Counted from the first letter of the stretch, positions 43,136 through 51,760 are shown. The stretch is 64,000 bases of DNA from Lachnospiraceae bacterium JLR.KK002 (GCA_036941025.1 JAYMNP010000001.1:2936501-3000500); one strand, 5' to 3'. Program-made: numbers and translations. Notes: generated by a model from the letters alone, not told the origin.

Positions 43136-44368
43136 CTAACTGAATTTCCTTACAAGAATATCGCTTTTTTCCAGAAATTCTTCAATGGTATGAAATCCCA
43201 GCCTTCTTAAAAGTTCCGGTACGAAAGGATTTTCCAGCGGCGTCCGGTATTCCGCCGCCTCTCCGTAACGCTCCACATTTTTTCTGCCTTCTTCTTTGTC
43301 TATGATGATTTTCGGCCCTCCCACGCAGCCGCCCCGGCATCCCATCCCCTCAAAAAAATTGGCTTTCGTCTCTCCCCGTTTCAGCCGCTCTATCATTTCC
43401 CGGCAGGCCGGCACACCGTCTGCCTGTTCTGCCCGGACTTCAATGCTGCGCTCCGGCCTGAGCTGTTCCACCGTGGTCTTCACAGCCTCACTGACCCCTC
43501 CTGTTCTGGCATAAATCCGCCCTGCTCTGGAAGAATGCTCTTTATCGTCTTCTCCAAGCTGTTCCGGATGAATATCCGCCGCCTCAAACATGTCCTGCAC
43601 TTCCTGAAAGGTCAGCACATAGTCCACTGCGTCGGCAATATCTCCTTCTCTGGCTTCCTGCTTCTTGGCCATGCAGGGACCGATAAATACGGTAACCGCA
43701 TCCGGGTGGAGCTTTTTCACTACCCGTCCTGCCGCAATCATGGGAGATACGGCTCCCGGCACATGGGGCATCAGCTCCTGATATACTTTCCGTATCATGG
43801 CAATCCACACAGGACAGCAGCAGCTTGTAAGCTGATAATCCTGTTCTTCCCGGATATTAGCGTCAAACTCCAGCGCTTCCTTCAATGTTAAAATATCTGC
43901 AAATACAGCCACCTCTATCAGCCCCTGAAATCCCATGGCTTTAAAGGCCGCCCGCAGCTTTCCGGTGGTAACCTCCGGCCCGAACTGCCCCAGAAATGCC
44001 GGAGCCACCAGGGCATACACCTCCCGCTGTTTTCCTCTGACTGCCCGCAGCACCGGAACCACATCTTTATTGGCCACCAGTTTTTCCAGCCTGCACGCCT
44101 CCACACAGGCGCCGCAGCCCGTACATTTTTCTTTGTTAATATAGACCTTCCCGTTTTCGTCCTGCTCAAAGGCGTCAAAAATGCAGCTTCTCTCACAGGC
44201 TTTCTCATAGGCGCACTGCTGGCATTCTTCTGCAAATATCACAGGGGCGTGTTTCTCCGGATGAAGAAGGCAATCCATGTGATATAGATTATATTCTTCC
44301 TCCAGTACACGCCCCTTTCCTGCTTCCTGCTCTAAAATATCCAGATATAACTGATGAAATGTTTTCAT
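43136..44368 (-). CDS. [FeFe]-hydrogenase-like protein with two 4Fe-4S motifs
   Basis: 410 residues. Ferredoxin-like Cys motifs come first: CQQCAYEKACERSC (about 52-65) and CTGCGACVEACR (about 82-93). The hydrogenase large-subunit domain follows, with H-cluster motifs L1 SCCCPVW, L2 GPCMAKKQEA and L3 FFEGMGCRGGCVGG. The H-cluster Cys residues are kept, but L1 differs from canonical TSCCPxW and L3 is slightly short, as in sensory or uncharacterised groups. No NuoE/NuoF-type partner is adjacent. The ATG at 44368 follows CGAGGAAAAACC; the upstream 30-residue extension is not homologous. Confidence 0.85.
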   Translation of the reverse strand: MKTFHQLYLDILEQEAGKGRVLEEEYNLYHMDCLLHPEKHAPVIFAEECQQCAYEKACERSCIFDAFEQDENGKVYINKEKCTGCGACVEACRLEKLVANKDVVPVLRAVRGKQREVYALVAPAFLGQFGPEVTTGKLRAAFKAMGFQGLIEVAVFADILTLKEALEFDANIREEQDYQLTSCCCPVWIAMIRKVYQELMPHVPGAVSPMIAAGRVVKKLHPDAVTVFIGPCMAKKQEAREGDIADAVDYVLTFQEVQDMFEAADIHPEQLGEDDKEHSSRAGRIYARTGGVSEAVKTTVEQLRPERSIEVRAEQADGVPACREMIERLKRGETKANFFEGMGCRGGCVGGPKIIIDKEEGRKNVERYGEAAEYRTPLENPFVPELLRRLGFHTIEEFLEKSDILVRKFS

Positions 44369-44517
44369 GGTTTTTCCTCGTTTCTGTTTTTCCATTAGTA
44401 TTGACAGAAACAGGAAAGGGCATACGCAGTATGCTGAACGTATCCCATTTAAACGCACTTGTGAAACAATATTTACCTTCTCTGCAGGCTGTGTATCCTG
44501 CCTGAAAGACTTTTCTA

Positions 44518-45129
44518 TCAGGAAAGAGCACTTTTACGCATTAAGGCGACAAGTTCTTTCTCACAGGATAAAAAGCCCACAGTCACCACAAGAGCCAGCA
44601 GCTCCGCCGCCACAATGGCCAGCCAGATTCCGTCCATGCCAAAAAATACCGGCAGAATTGCCACCATCGCAATCTGGAACACATTCTGCAGCACAAAGGC
44701 AGTAAGCCCAAACGCCAGAATCCGGCTGTAGAGCACTGCTGATTCCAGCAATTCCCCTTCTGCTCCCAGTGCGGCGGCAATGGGCCTGGCAAACACAAAT
44801 CCTGTCACGGACAGCAGCAGACTTAACCCGGTTGCAAAATACACCAGCATGGAAAAATACTGGTTTGCCTCTCCGGATTTTCCCTCGCCCAGAGTTTTGG
44901 AAATCACCGCACTGCCTCCCGTACCAATCATAATGCCCGTGGTACCAAAGGCCATGCAGACCAGCATAATCAGATTTACCGCTGCAAAGGGTGTCTTTCC
45001 CACATAATTGGACACAAAAAATCCGTCCACAATCTCGTACAGAGATGTGCAGATCATCATCAGTATCGGTGATATCACAAAACGCAGTAATTTTTTATAA
45101 GTAAAATGATCGGATAACTGTATTCTCAT
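44518..45129 (-). pseudogene. MATE efflux transporter with a large internal deletion
   Basis: 203 residues instead of about 450. Residues 1-150 match the first helices of a MATE pump (LYEIVDGFFVSNYVG, GTGGSAVISKTLGEG). After LQNVFQ the sequence jumps in frame to the C-terminal end of the family (ILPVFFGMDGIWLAIVAAELLALVVT). Roughly half the protein, helices 5-11, is missing while the frame stays open. The start overlaps the marR stop by four bases. It is unlikely to transport; a short peptide could still be made. Confidence 0.75.
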
Positions 45130-45557
45130 TTTGTCTTCTCCTGAAAAATACGGACATATTTCCTAGTGAGCCTTAACAGCTCTCTGCTTTCCTGTTCAGG
45201 CATTTCCTGAAAGGCGGCCTTTTCCATTTCCATCACCGGATATATATTTTTCTCCGCAAGCTGCTGCCCTGCAGGAGTCAGGTAAATATGCCTGTCCCGC
45301 CCGTTTCCCGGCTCCATGTCAATATAGCCTCTGGCTTTTAAATTCTGAATGGAAGAATTTACGGTCTGCCTGCTGATGGAATAGCGCTCTGCAATGTCTT
45401 TCTGCAGATATCCGTTTCCCATCTCCACAATGGCATACAGAATAAAAAAAGCGCTGTCGGACATTCCTGCCTTCACCGCAAGTTCGTGATAGATTCGGTC
45501 CATCTCCCGGTACAGACGGTTAAATTCCTCCAGATGTTCTCCCATATTAAATTTCAT
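45126..45557 (-). CDS. MarR-family transcriptional regulator
   Basis: 143 residues with the winged-helix core: LQKDIAERYSISRQTVNSSI (recognition helix) and the wing GRDRHIYLTPAGQQ. It probably represses its own promoter and the downstream MATE gene, with which it overlaps by ATGA. A near-perfect inverted repeat covers its promoter. The ligand is unknown. Confidence 0.92.
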   Translation of the reverse strand: MKFNMGEHLEEFNRLYREMDRIYHELAVKAGMSDSAFFILYAIVEMGNGYLQKDIAERYSISRQTVNSSIQNLKARGYIDMEPGNGRDRHIYLTPAGQQLAEKNIYPVMEMEKAAFQEMPEQESRELLRLTRKYVRIFQEKTK

Positions 45558-45570
45558 GGTTTCACCTCCC

Positions 45571-45624
45571 CGAATCCGAAATCGGATTATAAGATATTAT
45601 AGTCCGATTTCAGATTCGAGTCAA
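45571..45624 (-). promoter_or_regulatory. marR promoter with overlapping operators
   Basis: Minus strand: TTGACT (45619-45624), 17-bp spacer, TATAAT (45596-45601). Two inverted arms, CGAATCCGAAATCGGA (45571-45586) and TCCGATTTCAGATTCG (45603-45618), agree at 15 of 16 positions. One fills the spacer and the other lies over the start region; a likely autoregulatory MarR operator. Confidence 0.75.
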
Positions 45625-45678
45625 GAACTTCCCTGCTATGAACTGCAATCATTTTAACGTTTCATTTTTATTCAGAAT

Positions 45679-46465
45679 TTAACATTCGCAGTGCAATAAA
45701 GATAATTTTTTATAGTGTCCTTTTCCTGAAAATTCAATAAAACCTTTATCTCTTAAAACCTGCAGTTGCTGACGGATTTTTGCCTCAACATTATGATTAT
45801 TTCTATGCTTTATTTGCAGAATTTCAGAATATGCATATATGTCCTGCAAGCAAAATTCCTCTGACTTTATATGATTAACACAATCAAGTACATCCAATAA
45901 CCATGACCTGGAATCAATATTCCGGCTTTCCAGCTTTTTAACTTTGAAATAATGTTCTTTTACTTCGTTTACAGGCAAAACTGTCCCATTTTTGATAATA
46001 TCTATTTTTCCCTGCTGCGGTATCTCAGAATATAAAATATTACATCCTGTCCAGCCTGCCCGACGTGCTTCAGGTGCAAGCGGTTTTCTTTTCTCTATCA
46101 TTTGCGGAACCAGAAAAAATTTTGGAACCAGAACAAAATCTGTCACAATATAATCAGAAGAATACTGCATAACAAACAGTCCAGGATTTGTAATGCTTTT
46201 TATTCTTTCAATCATTGTTGAATAAGCACCATCATTAATTTTTTTTTCCTGTTTTACCCTGTTTACTTTTCAATTCAAAGATTTCACAGCAATTTTCACA
46301 TTTCATATCAGCAACGGGCTCATTATTTTTTAATTTTAAAAGGCGTGGATTTCCACAACAGGGACAGAACATGTTTTTCTCAACCCAATTTTCACTCATT
46401 ACTCTGATTTTCTGAGCCTTACTTTTATATTTCTCACCGGATGCCTTATCAAAATGTAAATCCAT
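45679..46465 (-). pseudogene. dpnI: DpnI-type methyl-directed restriction endonuclease, frameshifted at an A9 tract
   Basis: Two frames together give a full DpnI (about 260 aa), which cuts Gm6ATC. The N-terminal part (46235-46465) has the zinc ligands CPCCG/CENCC and the PD-D/ExK site (VADM ... FELKSK). The C-terminal part (45679-46215) has RKPLAPEARRAGWTGCNI and the winged helix that reads methyl-adenine (IRQQLQVLRDKGFIEF). The break is in a run of nine A (plus-strand T 46239-46247); eight A would restore GKKINDGAYSTM. It may be phase-variable rather than dead. No adenine methylase is nearby. Confidence 0.85.
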
Positions 46466-46489
46466 AAAAATTTAATATCCTCTCCTAAT

Positions 46490-46757
46490 ATATAAGTGTA
46501 GGGTTTCAGTACCCAACAGCCAGTTGAGACTTTTCCCTCCATTGTTTAGCTGTATAATGATCAGACATCGGTCTGACAGATTTCCCCCTGGACCATTTTG
46601 CGTCCGTAAAAAAACCCGTCAACCAGCCGCCATTTACAGCCGTTCGATTTATGCAGGTTGAACTACCATCATGTACGTTCGTTTAATACCCCAGGAGATT
46701 GAATAAGCAATGAGGAAAGCTGGAACCATGCAAATTTATATCCGGAGGTATGTAAGA
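46490..46757 (+). ncRNA. Non-coding left end of an IS110 element, possible bridge-RNA region
   Basis: About 260 bp without a gene lie directly before the IS110 transposase start. IS110 elements carry their bridge (seek) RNA in this upstream end. A -10-like TATAAT (46553-46558) is followed by the hairpin CAGAC-ATCG-GTCTG and by further short stems. The element end and RNA limits cannot be fixed by eye. Confidence 0.35.
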
Positions 46758-47052
46758 ATGTACAACGCAGCAGGTATTGATGTTTCAAAAGGCAAGAGCG
46801 CCGCAGCAGCCCTGCAGCACGGAGGTGTCGTTATTCGTAAGCCCTTTGATGTCCCCCATACATCAAAGAATCTCAGCCAGTTTTCGGAATACCCTGGCAC
46901 ACTGAATAGTGATACTAAAATTGTTATGGAGTGTACCGGCAGACACCATGATCCCATGGCAGATGACTTACATAAAGTCGGTCTGTTTGTTTCTATTGTC
47001 AATCCACACCTTATTAAAAATTTTGGCAACAACTCCCTGCGCAAAGTCAAAA
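46758..47052 (+). pseudogene. IS110-family transposase, N-terminal fragment
   Basis: About 98 homologous residues beginning MYNAAGIDVSKGKSAAA, the RuvC-like DEDD domain (first Asp in GIDVSK, Glu in MECTGR). Homology stops at NSLRKVK where the family continues with SDPxDA; the next bases are the AAACCCACAAAC hairpin shared with 50936. The remaining frame to 47231 is read-through of unrelated DNA. The C-terminal Ser-recombinase-like domain is missing, so it is inactive. Confidence 0.75.
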
Positions 47053-47082
47053 AACCCACAAACAACATTTGTCTGTGGGTTT
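47051..47082. terminator. Hairpin shared by both GNAT-duplication copies (copy A)
   Basis: AAACCCACAAA / TGTGGGTTT hairpin, the same as at 50936-50964. It marks the left end of the duplicated segment and may end the minus-strand GNAT transcript. Confidence 0.5.
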
Positions 47083-47227
47083 CCATATATCTCTGCTTGC
47101 AGATAACTGCTTATCTCTTACAGAACTACAAATCGCATAAAATAAGGCTTTGCAGACTATTTGTGTGCTACAAGTGTGTTACAAAAAACCATTTTCATCT
47201 ATTTTTGAACACTTACAGACATTTTCT

Positions 47228-47940
47228 TTAATCCCACGTTAATTTATATTCCAACACATGGCTCAACAATTTTCTTGGTTCAACATTAAACTGCTTTGCT
47301 AATTGCTGCATTCTCTTATCCAGCAAATGAATATTTTCTTCCTCACATCTACGAATATCCGCTTCCTCATGCAACAAAAATTCTGAAATACCATTAGGTT
47401 CTGCCCCAGGTTTTTCAAATAATCTTTGTCCTGGATAATTTTCAACATCAATTCTCACACGAAATTTTAACATATTCAACCAATTCTTTATTTCATCTGA
47501 CATAACGCTAATCGCCTTATATCCAATTCCTTTATATTTCCACTTATTCAAAATCTCTATCGCTATCTCCCATTGTTCATGCATAATATTCTTTATGCCA
47601 CAGTATCCGGCATATTCACCATTCACGATTATCCAAAACATCAATGCTTTATACTCTATATGTTCATTTCTTAACATATTATAATAAGCTTCTTCTTTCA
47701 TCATTGACTTAACAATATTAGCTTCTTATAAATCTTCTTCCCCATTTCATCCTTTGCAACAATATTATTGAAACGTTCTGACAGCAACATATTCTCTTTA
47801 TCCTTGAGATAACTGATTGCTTCTTTCTTTTTTTCTTCAAAAGTTCTTCCATCTTCTTTTTCTATAATATCCATAACTTTATGGATTGAATCTTATATTA
47901 AAATTTTCATAATACCGGCAACTAATAATTGATTTTTCAT
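47228..47940 (-). pseudogene. GNAT acetyltransferase gene, damaged copy A
   Basis: Homologous to the gene at 51107-51760. The 158-residue C-terminal part (47228-47704) is open and keeps the acetyl-CoA stretch WKYKGIGYKAI that copy B lacks. The N-terminal part (47700-47940) contains an in-frame stop and has lost about 40 codons (the KFWAMGKCIIIG to ELQKENNI segment of copy B). Together the two copies define a parent of about 270 residues. Not functional as a whole; an internal start at 47704 could still give a truncated protein. Confidence 0.7.
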
Positions 47941-48138
47941 CTCAACAACCTTTCCCACGAAATAATAATCTTTATTTTATTACAAAACCGCTTTTTACAT
48001 ATTTCAAAAATATGCCAGAATTGCAGCAGCCCATTATGAGCCCTGCCAGACAGTCCTTATTCCGCTTTTCATTCTTTTTTATATTTATAAAACATGTTCC
48101 CTGCAAGCCCTCCGGACGAAAAAAAGGAGGGCGATGCA

Positions 48139-48258
48139 ATGATTACATATCAGGATTTCTTTTTATTCTGTACGTTTATTGTTACCCTTATCAACTTTTT
48201 AAGGACAAAAGAAAGGAACCGCAAACTATTCCCAGTAGCTGACGGCCGAATATTGTAA
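48139..48258 (+). CDS. Putative holin-like type I toxin, locus 2 (39 aa)
   Basis: Peptide beginning MITYQDFFLFCTFIVTLIN with one membrane helix, then a basic tail (RTKERNRK). It shares MITY and the layout with locus 1. The ribosome site GGAGGGC is perfectly complementary to GCCCTCC 19 bases upstream, so the mRNA can hide it, as in BsrG/TxpA-type toxins. The frame overlapping it from 48012 is not real. An antisense promoter lies about 70 bp downstream. Confidence 0.75.
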   Translation: MITYQDFFLFCTFIVTLINFLRTKERNRKLFPVADGRIL

Positions 48259-48346
48259 AATGTTTTAGTTTGCTATTGTGAGAGGGGTAGCCGTTTCCCT
48301 GGCTTTCCCTTTTCTATAATATAGCATATTCCCCAAACAAATTCAA
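48259..48346 (-). ncRNA. Predicted antisense antitoxin RNA, locus 2
   Basis: Minus-strand promoter TTGAAT (48341-48346), 17-bp spacer, TATATT (48318-48323), identical in plan to locus 3. Transcription runs toward the toxin 3' end and should overlap it. The 3' end is not determined. Confidence 0.55.
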
Positions 48347-48544
48347 AAAAATTCTGTTAATGTAAACCATTAGGAAAATGACAGCCTGCTGCCCTCTGTG
48401 ACTCTACAGGCCTGGAATACTCGTCCAGGTTTTCTCCTGCTTCTATAATTCCTGTCTGCATTGCTCTATCCTCTGTAAAATTTCTTCAGCTCTCCCCGGT
48501 TGTCGCCATTACATTATCTAAAGAAAATACTCATGCTCATTAAA

Positions 48545-48755
48545 ACCTGCTTCTTTTCTGCCTGTCCCGTCCGCAAGATCATTACAGACAGACATATTGA
48601 GATATTCATTGATACCTGCCCTTATTTCAGAACATATTCAAAAACGCAGGTATAAAGAAAACCCCTGAAAATACCGGACTTTCAAGGGTTTTACTAATTT
48701 CATTATTACGTTTGTAATTATCTCTTACATAACTCCGAACGCCGTAAATACGCTA
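48545..48755. repeat. Relic of the rpsI-adjacent island end (RHH fragment, terminator, att-like site)
   Basis: 48545-48650 matches part of the ribbon-helix-helix gene at 60485-60892 with an internal deletion. The hairpin at 48658-48692 is identical to the rpsI terminator at 61031-61065. The bases after it (GTAATTATCTCTTAC) resemble the last codons of rpsI. The 574-bp stretch 48259-48832 otherwise holds only the locus-2 antitoxin region. Confidence 0.6.
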
Positions 48756-48832
48756 TTTTTAAGCTGTTTGTCAGTTACGTGTTCGTTACCCATATACGAT
48801 CATATGTGCGCATACTGTCTCCAAACCATATA

Positions 48833-49108
48833 TTATGCTATCTTTTCTGCCTCCATCGGTAAATCATACAGTGTATCCGGGTCAATATCCAAACACTTCG
48901 TATTATCTCGGTTTCCCCCGATATCCCATGCCAATGTATCATTCATCACTGTACAGGCCTCTTTAAAAACAGTGATATCTTTCAATGGACGAAATACCTC
49001 TTTCTCAATCATTTGAATCATATCATAACATACGATTTTACCATCTTCAAAGTATACATATACCGAATAATTTTCCATTGGTATTACCTGCACAACCTTC
49101 GGAAACAT
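48833..49108 (-). CDS. DUF2442 protein
   Basis: 91 residues, begins MFPKVVQVIPMENYSVYVYFEDGK; the NDTLAWDI and LDIDPDTLY segments define DUF2442. These are often paired with DUF4160 proteins and suspected to be toxin-antitoxin partners, but no activity is proven. The ATG at 49108 is eight bases behind GAGG; a GTG three codons earlier is an alternative. The upstream partner is truncated. Confidence 0.85.
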   Translation of the reverse strand: MFPKVVQVIPMENYSVYVYFEDGKIVCYDMIQMIEKEVFRPLKDITVFKEACTVMNDTLAWDIGGNRDNTKCLDIDPDTLYDLPMEAEKIA

Positions 49109-49124
49109 AATGTTCACCTCACTT

Positions 49125-49241
49125 TTAAACTAACGGGTTGATTCGGTTCATCGGTTTTCCTTCCGCATGGAAATGTGGAGGATTATGGTCATCATAATAC
49201 ATTGTAACCCTGATTCCGTAAAACAACGATATCTCTGGCAT
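49125..49241 (-). pseudogene. DUF4160 protein, truncated (38 aa)
   Basis: MPEISLFYGIRVTMYYDDHN followed by PPHFHAEGKPMNRINPLV then a stop. The family is usually about 80 residues and continues after HFHAE; the second half is gone. GGAGAGAAGTATA precedes the ATG. It lies 16 bp upstream of DUF2442 on the same strand and 50 bp from the IS at 49291. Confidence 0.7.
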
Positions 49242-49290
49242 TATACTTCTCTCCTCATTTCATTCTGTCGCATATATAGTTGACTATATA

Positions 49291-50890
49291 GTGTCTGCTG
49301 ATTAAGCAAATATTTGCAACTTCCAACTCTTACATCTGCTCCAGTTACACCAAAATCGGATCAGATACAAAAGAGCATAAAGTATTCGCCTCTGAATCTT
49401 GAATAGATTCATCACAAATACAGATAATGCGACAGAAGTTAACTGCGTTTCCTCCAGCTTGGTGGTAATACAGTCCATGCCATAGCAGCGTTTGCTTAAG
49501 CTAAAAGTACGTTCCACTTCGATTCTGTCAGTATTATCCTGATACTCTTGTTTTTTATCAACTTTTACTGCAGCACTTGGTCTGCCCAGTTTTGGTCCTG
49601 ACAGACGGATCCCATGCTCTTTGCAATAACTCCTGTTTTCTCTGGTCCGGTATATCTGATCTGCCAGCACACGTTTCGGATAATAACCGGTGCGTTCCTT
49701 GAAGCGTTCTACCGCTTCAATCAGGCAGGTGCTCTCGTTATATGCTTCAAACGATATTTTTTCGATGCGTCCGTATCCTTCACTGTCAAGGCTTAGATCA
49801 AACTTTGCACCAAATTCAACTGGGGCTTTTACTTTCCCCCTGACAATAGGACGAAGCCATGGCTGCGAGATGCTTACGATACGATGTTCCACTGAGTGTA
49901 CTTTGTTATCGTACATGTACTTCTGCTGCTCGTACAGCGTGATGATAGTCAGATACAAACTAATTTCTTTATCTGTCATCGCATATCCGTCGCTCATGAA
50001 CTTTTCCAGATATCCGATGTCTCTTGCAACGTAACCAAGCTGTTTGCGCAGTGCCTTCCTGATTTTCTTTGCACTATGTTTTTTACTTTTGGCAAATGAA
50101 AGATAATCTTTTCTGGCACGTCTTCTATAGCGTCTTGGCAGTGGAAGACCATAGGATTTGCAAAAACGGTAAATGATGGTTTCCAGTTTCTCCCTTGCTT
50201 CGTTCAGGAGTGAAATATCCTGGGGATAACGGATGTCTGCCGGTGCACAGGTTGCGTCCAGTGTCAGTGTTCCTTTGTTTGTGTCTTCTTTCAAAGCGTC
50301 ATTATCGCCGGAGTTTCCGGAAGATGGTGGTGTATTGTTGTCATCATCTTTGTGAGCAAGAAGATACTCATTTACTTCCATCAGCATTTCAGCAGAAATG
50401 CGTTTGCGAAAAAGAACCAGTGTGCTTGCATCAAACGGAGCTTCTTCCTGATAGCCGGGAAGTCCGATAAAGTACTGCAGATATGGATTCTCTGTGATCT
50501 GTTCCACGAGTTCACGATCAGAATACTGGAACTTGGTCTGGATGATCAGGGCTCCTAACGCCATCCGAAATGGCTTGGCAACATTACCCGTACCACTCGG
50601 GAACAGTCTGGCATATTTTACTTCAAATTCATCCCATGGGATTCGGTCAGCCAGTTTGATCCAGCGGTTATCCGAGTTCATGTGGAGTCCCATAGGCTGG
50701 TTGAAATCGAGAAACGAGTGGTGTAACTTGTTAATAGGTTTGTACATTGATTTAGCCCCTTTATACATAAAATATGCAGAATAACTGCAAGAAAAACGGT
50801 TTGATTTTATCAAAATCCTTGCAGGTATTATACCATAAAATGCGGTAAAAGTCGGTAAAATCAAGTGTTTTAAACCTAATCAGCAGACAC
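49291..50890. mobile_element. Complete IS1182/IS5-like insertion sequence
   Basis: Ends GTGTCTGCTGATTA (49291) and TAATCAGCAGACAC (50890) are perfect 14-bp inverted repeats and are flanked on both sides by TATATA-type sequence, which fits target duplication at an AT-rich site. Length 1600 bp, with one transposase filling it. Confidence 0.85.
49302..50747 (-). CDS. DDE transposase, IS1182/IS5-like
   Basis: 481 residues. N-terminal DUF772-type domain (RMALGALIIQTKFQYSDREL, ENPYLQYFIGLPGY), then the DDE core: TLDATCAPADIRYPQDI (first Asp), VLADQIYRTRENR (second Asp region), and VERTFSLSKRCYGMD (Glu). The ATG at 50747 gives the family start MYKPINKLHHSFLDFN; a longer frame to 50864 reaches the left of the family start. 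It looks intact and able to move. Confidence 0.9.
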   Translation of the reverse strand: MYKPINKLHHSFLDFNQPMGLHMNSDNRWIKLADRIPWDEFEVKYARLFPSGTGNVAKPFRMALGALIIQTKFQYSDRELVEQITENPYLQYFIGLPGYQEEAPFDASTLVLFRKRISAEMLMEVNEYLLAHKDDDNNTPPSSGNSGDNDALKEDTNKGTLTLDATCAPADIRYPQDISLLNEAREKLETIIYRFCKSYGLPLPRRYRRRARKDYLSFAKSKKHSAKKIRKALRKQLGYVARDIGYLEKFMSDGYAMTDKEISLYLTIITLYEQQKYMYDNKVHSVEHRIVSISQPWLRPIVRGKVKAPVEFGAKFDLSLDSEGYGRIEKISFEAYNESTCLIEAVERFKERTGYYPKRVLADQIYRTRENRSYCKEHGIRLSGPKLGRPSAAVKVDKKQEYQDNTDRIEVERTFSLSKRCYGMDCITTKLEETQLTSVALSVFVMNLFKIQRRILYALLYLIRFWCNWSRCKSWKLQIFA

Positions 50891-50935
50891 TATATATACC
50901 TGACAATATAAGTTTACCACAGTTATCACTAAAAA

Positions 50936-50964
50936 AAACCCACAAACACGATGTTTGTGGGTTT
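50936..50964. terminator. Hairpin shared by both GNAT-duplication copies (copy B)
   Basis: AAACCCACAAAC / GTTTGTGGGTTT perfect 12-bp stem. Beyond it, 50990-51140 repeats 47105-47260 closely. Confidence 0.5.
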
Positions 50965-51106
50965 ACCATGCAATAAAATATGCAATTTCCTATCTCTTAC
51001 TAAACTTCAAACCGCATAAAACAAGGCTTTACAGGCTATTTGTGTGCTACAAGTGTGTTACGAAAAACCATTTTCATCTATTTTTGAACACTTACAGACA
51101 TTTTCT

Positions 51107-51760
51107 TTAATGCCACGTTAATTTATATTCCAACACATGGCTCAACAATTTTCTTGGTTCAACATTAAACTGCTTTGCTAATTGCTGCATTCTCTCATCC
51201 AGCAAATGAATATTCTCTTCCTCACATCTACGAATATCCGCTTCCTCATGCAACAAAAATTCTGAAATACAAATTTCCATCGCTATCTCCCATTGTTCAT
51301 GCGTAGTATTCTTTATACCACAATATCCGGCATATTCATTATCCACAATTACCGAAAACATCAATGCTTTATACTCTATATGTTCATTCCATAACATATT
51401 ACGATAAGCTTCTTCTTTCATCATTGACTTAACGATATTATTTTCCTTTTGCAATTCAATAAATATATCTTTATCCGAATCCTGTACTTTTCGCAATATA
51501 ATTTCATTTCCTATAATAATACACTTTCCCATTGCCCAAAACTTCTTATAAATCTTTTTCCCCATTTCATCATTTGTAGCAATATCAATTAAACGTTCTG
51601 CCAGCAACGTATTCTCTTTATCCTTAAGAAAATTGATTGCTTCTTTCTTTTTTTCTTCAAAGGTTCTTCCATCTTCTTTTTCTATAATGTCCATAACTTT
51701 ATGTATTGAATCTTCTATTGAAATTTTCATAACGTTAGCAGCTAATGATTGATTTTTCAT
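51107..51760 (-). CDS. GNAT-like protein, copy B with an internal deletion
   Basis: 217 residues, open frame. An N-terminal helical part (about 1-80) is followed by a GNAT start (IILRKVQDSDKDIFIEL ... YKALMFSVIVDNEYAGYCGI). It then jumps from WEIAMEI to CISEFLLHEE, losing about 55 residues that include the acetyl-CoA loop present in copy A. A C-terminal helical tail closes it. Catalysis is doubtful. The ATG at 51760 follows GAGGTCGTTAAG. Confidence 0.65.
   Translation of the reverse strand: MKNQSLAANVMKISIEDSIHKVMDIIEKEDGRTFEEKKKEAINFLKDKENTLLAERLIDIATNDEMGKKIYKKFWAMGKCIIIGNEIILRKVQDSDKDIFIELQKENNIVKSMMKEEAYRNMLWNEHIEYKALMFSVIVDNEYAGYCGIKNTTHEQWEIAMEICISEFLLHEEADIRRCEEENIHLLDERMQQLAKQFNVEPRKLLSHVLEYKLTWH

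Noticed and set aside
47052..47231. C-terminal continuation of the IS110 transposase frame
   Set aside because: After RKVK the frame reads through a hairpin and DNA shared with 50936-51060; no family homology remains.
48012..48242. 76-aa frame overlapping toxin locus 2
   Set aside because: It lacks a ribosome site; the 39-aa frame with GGAGGGC is the credible one.
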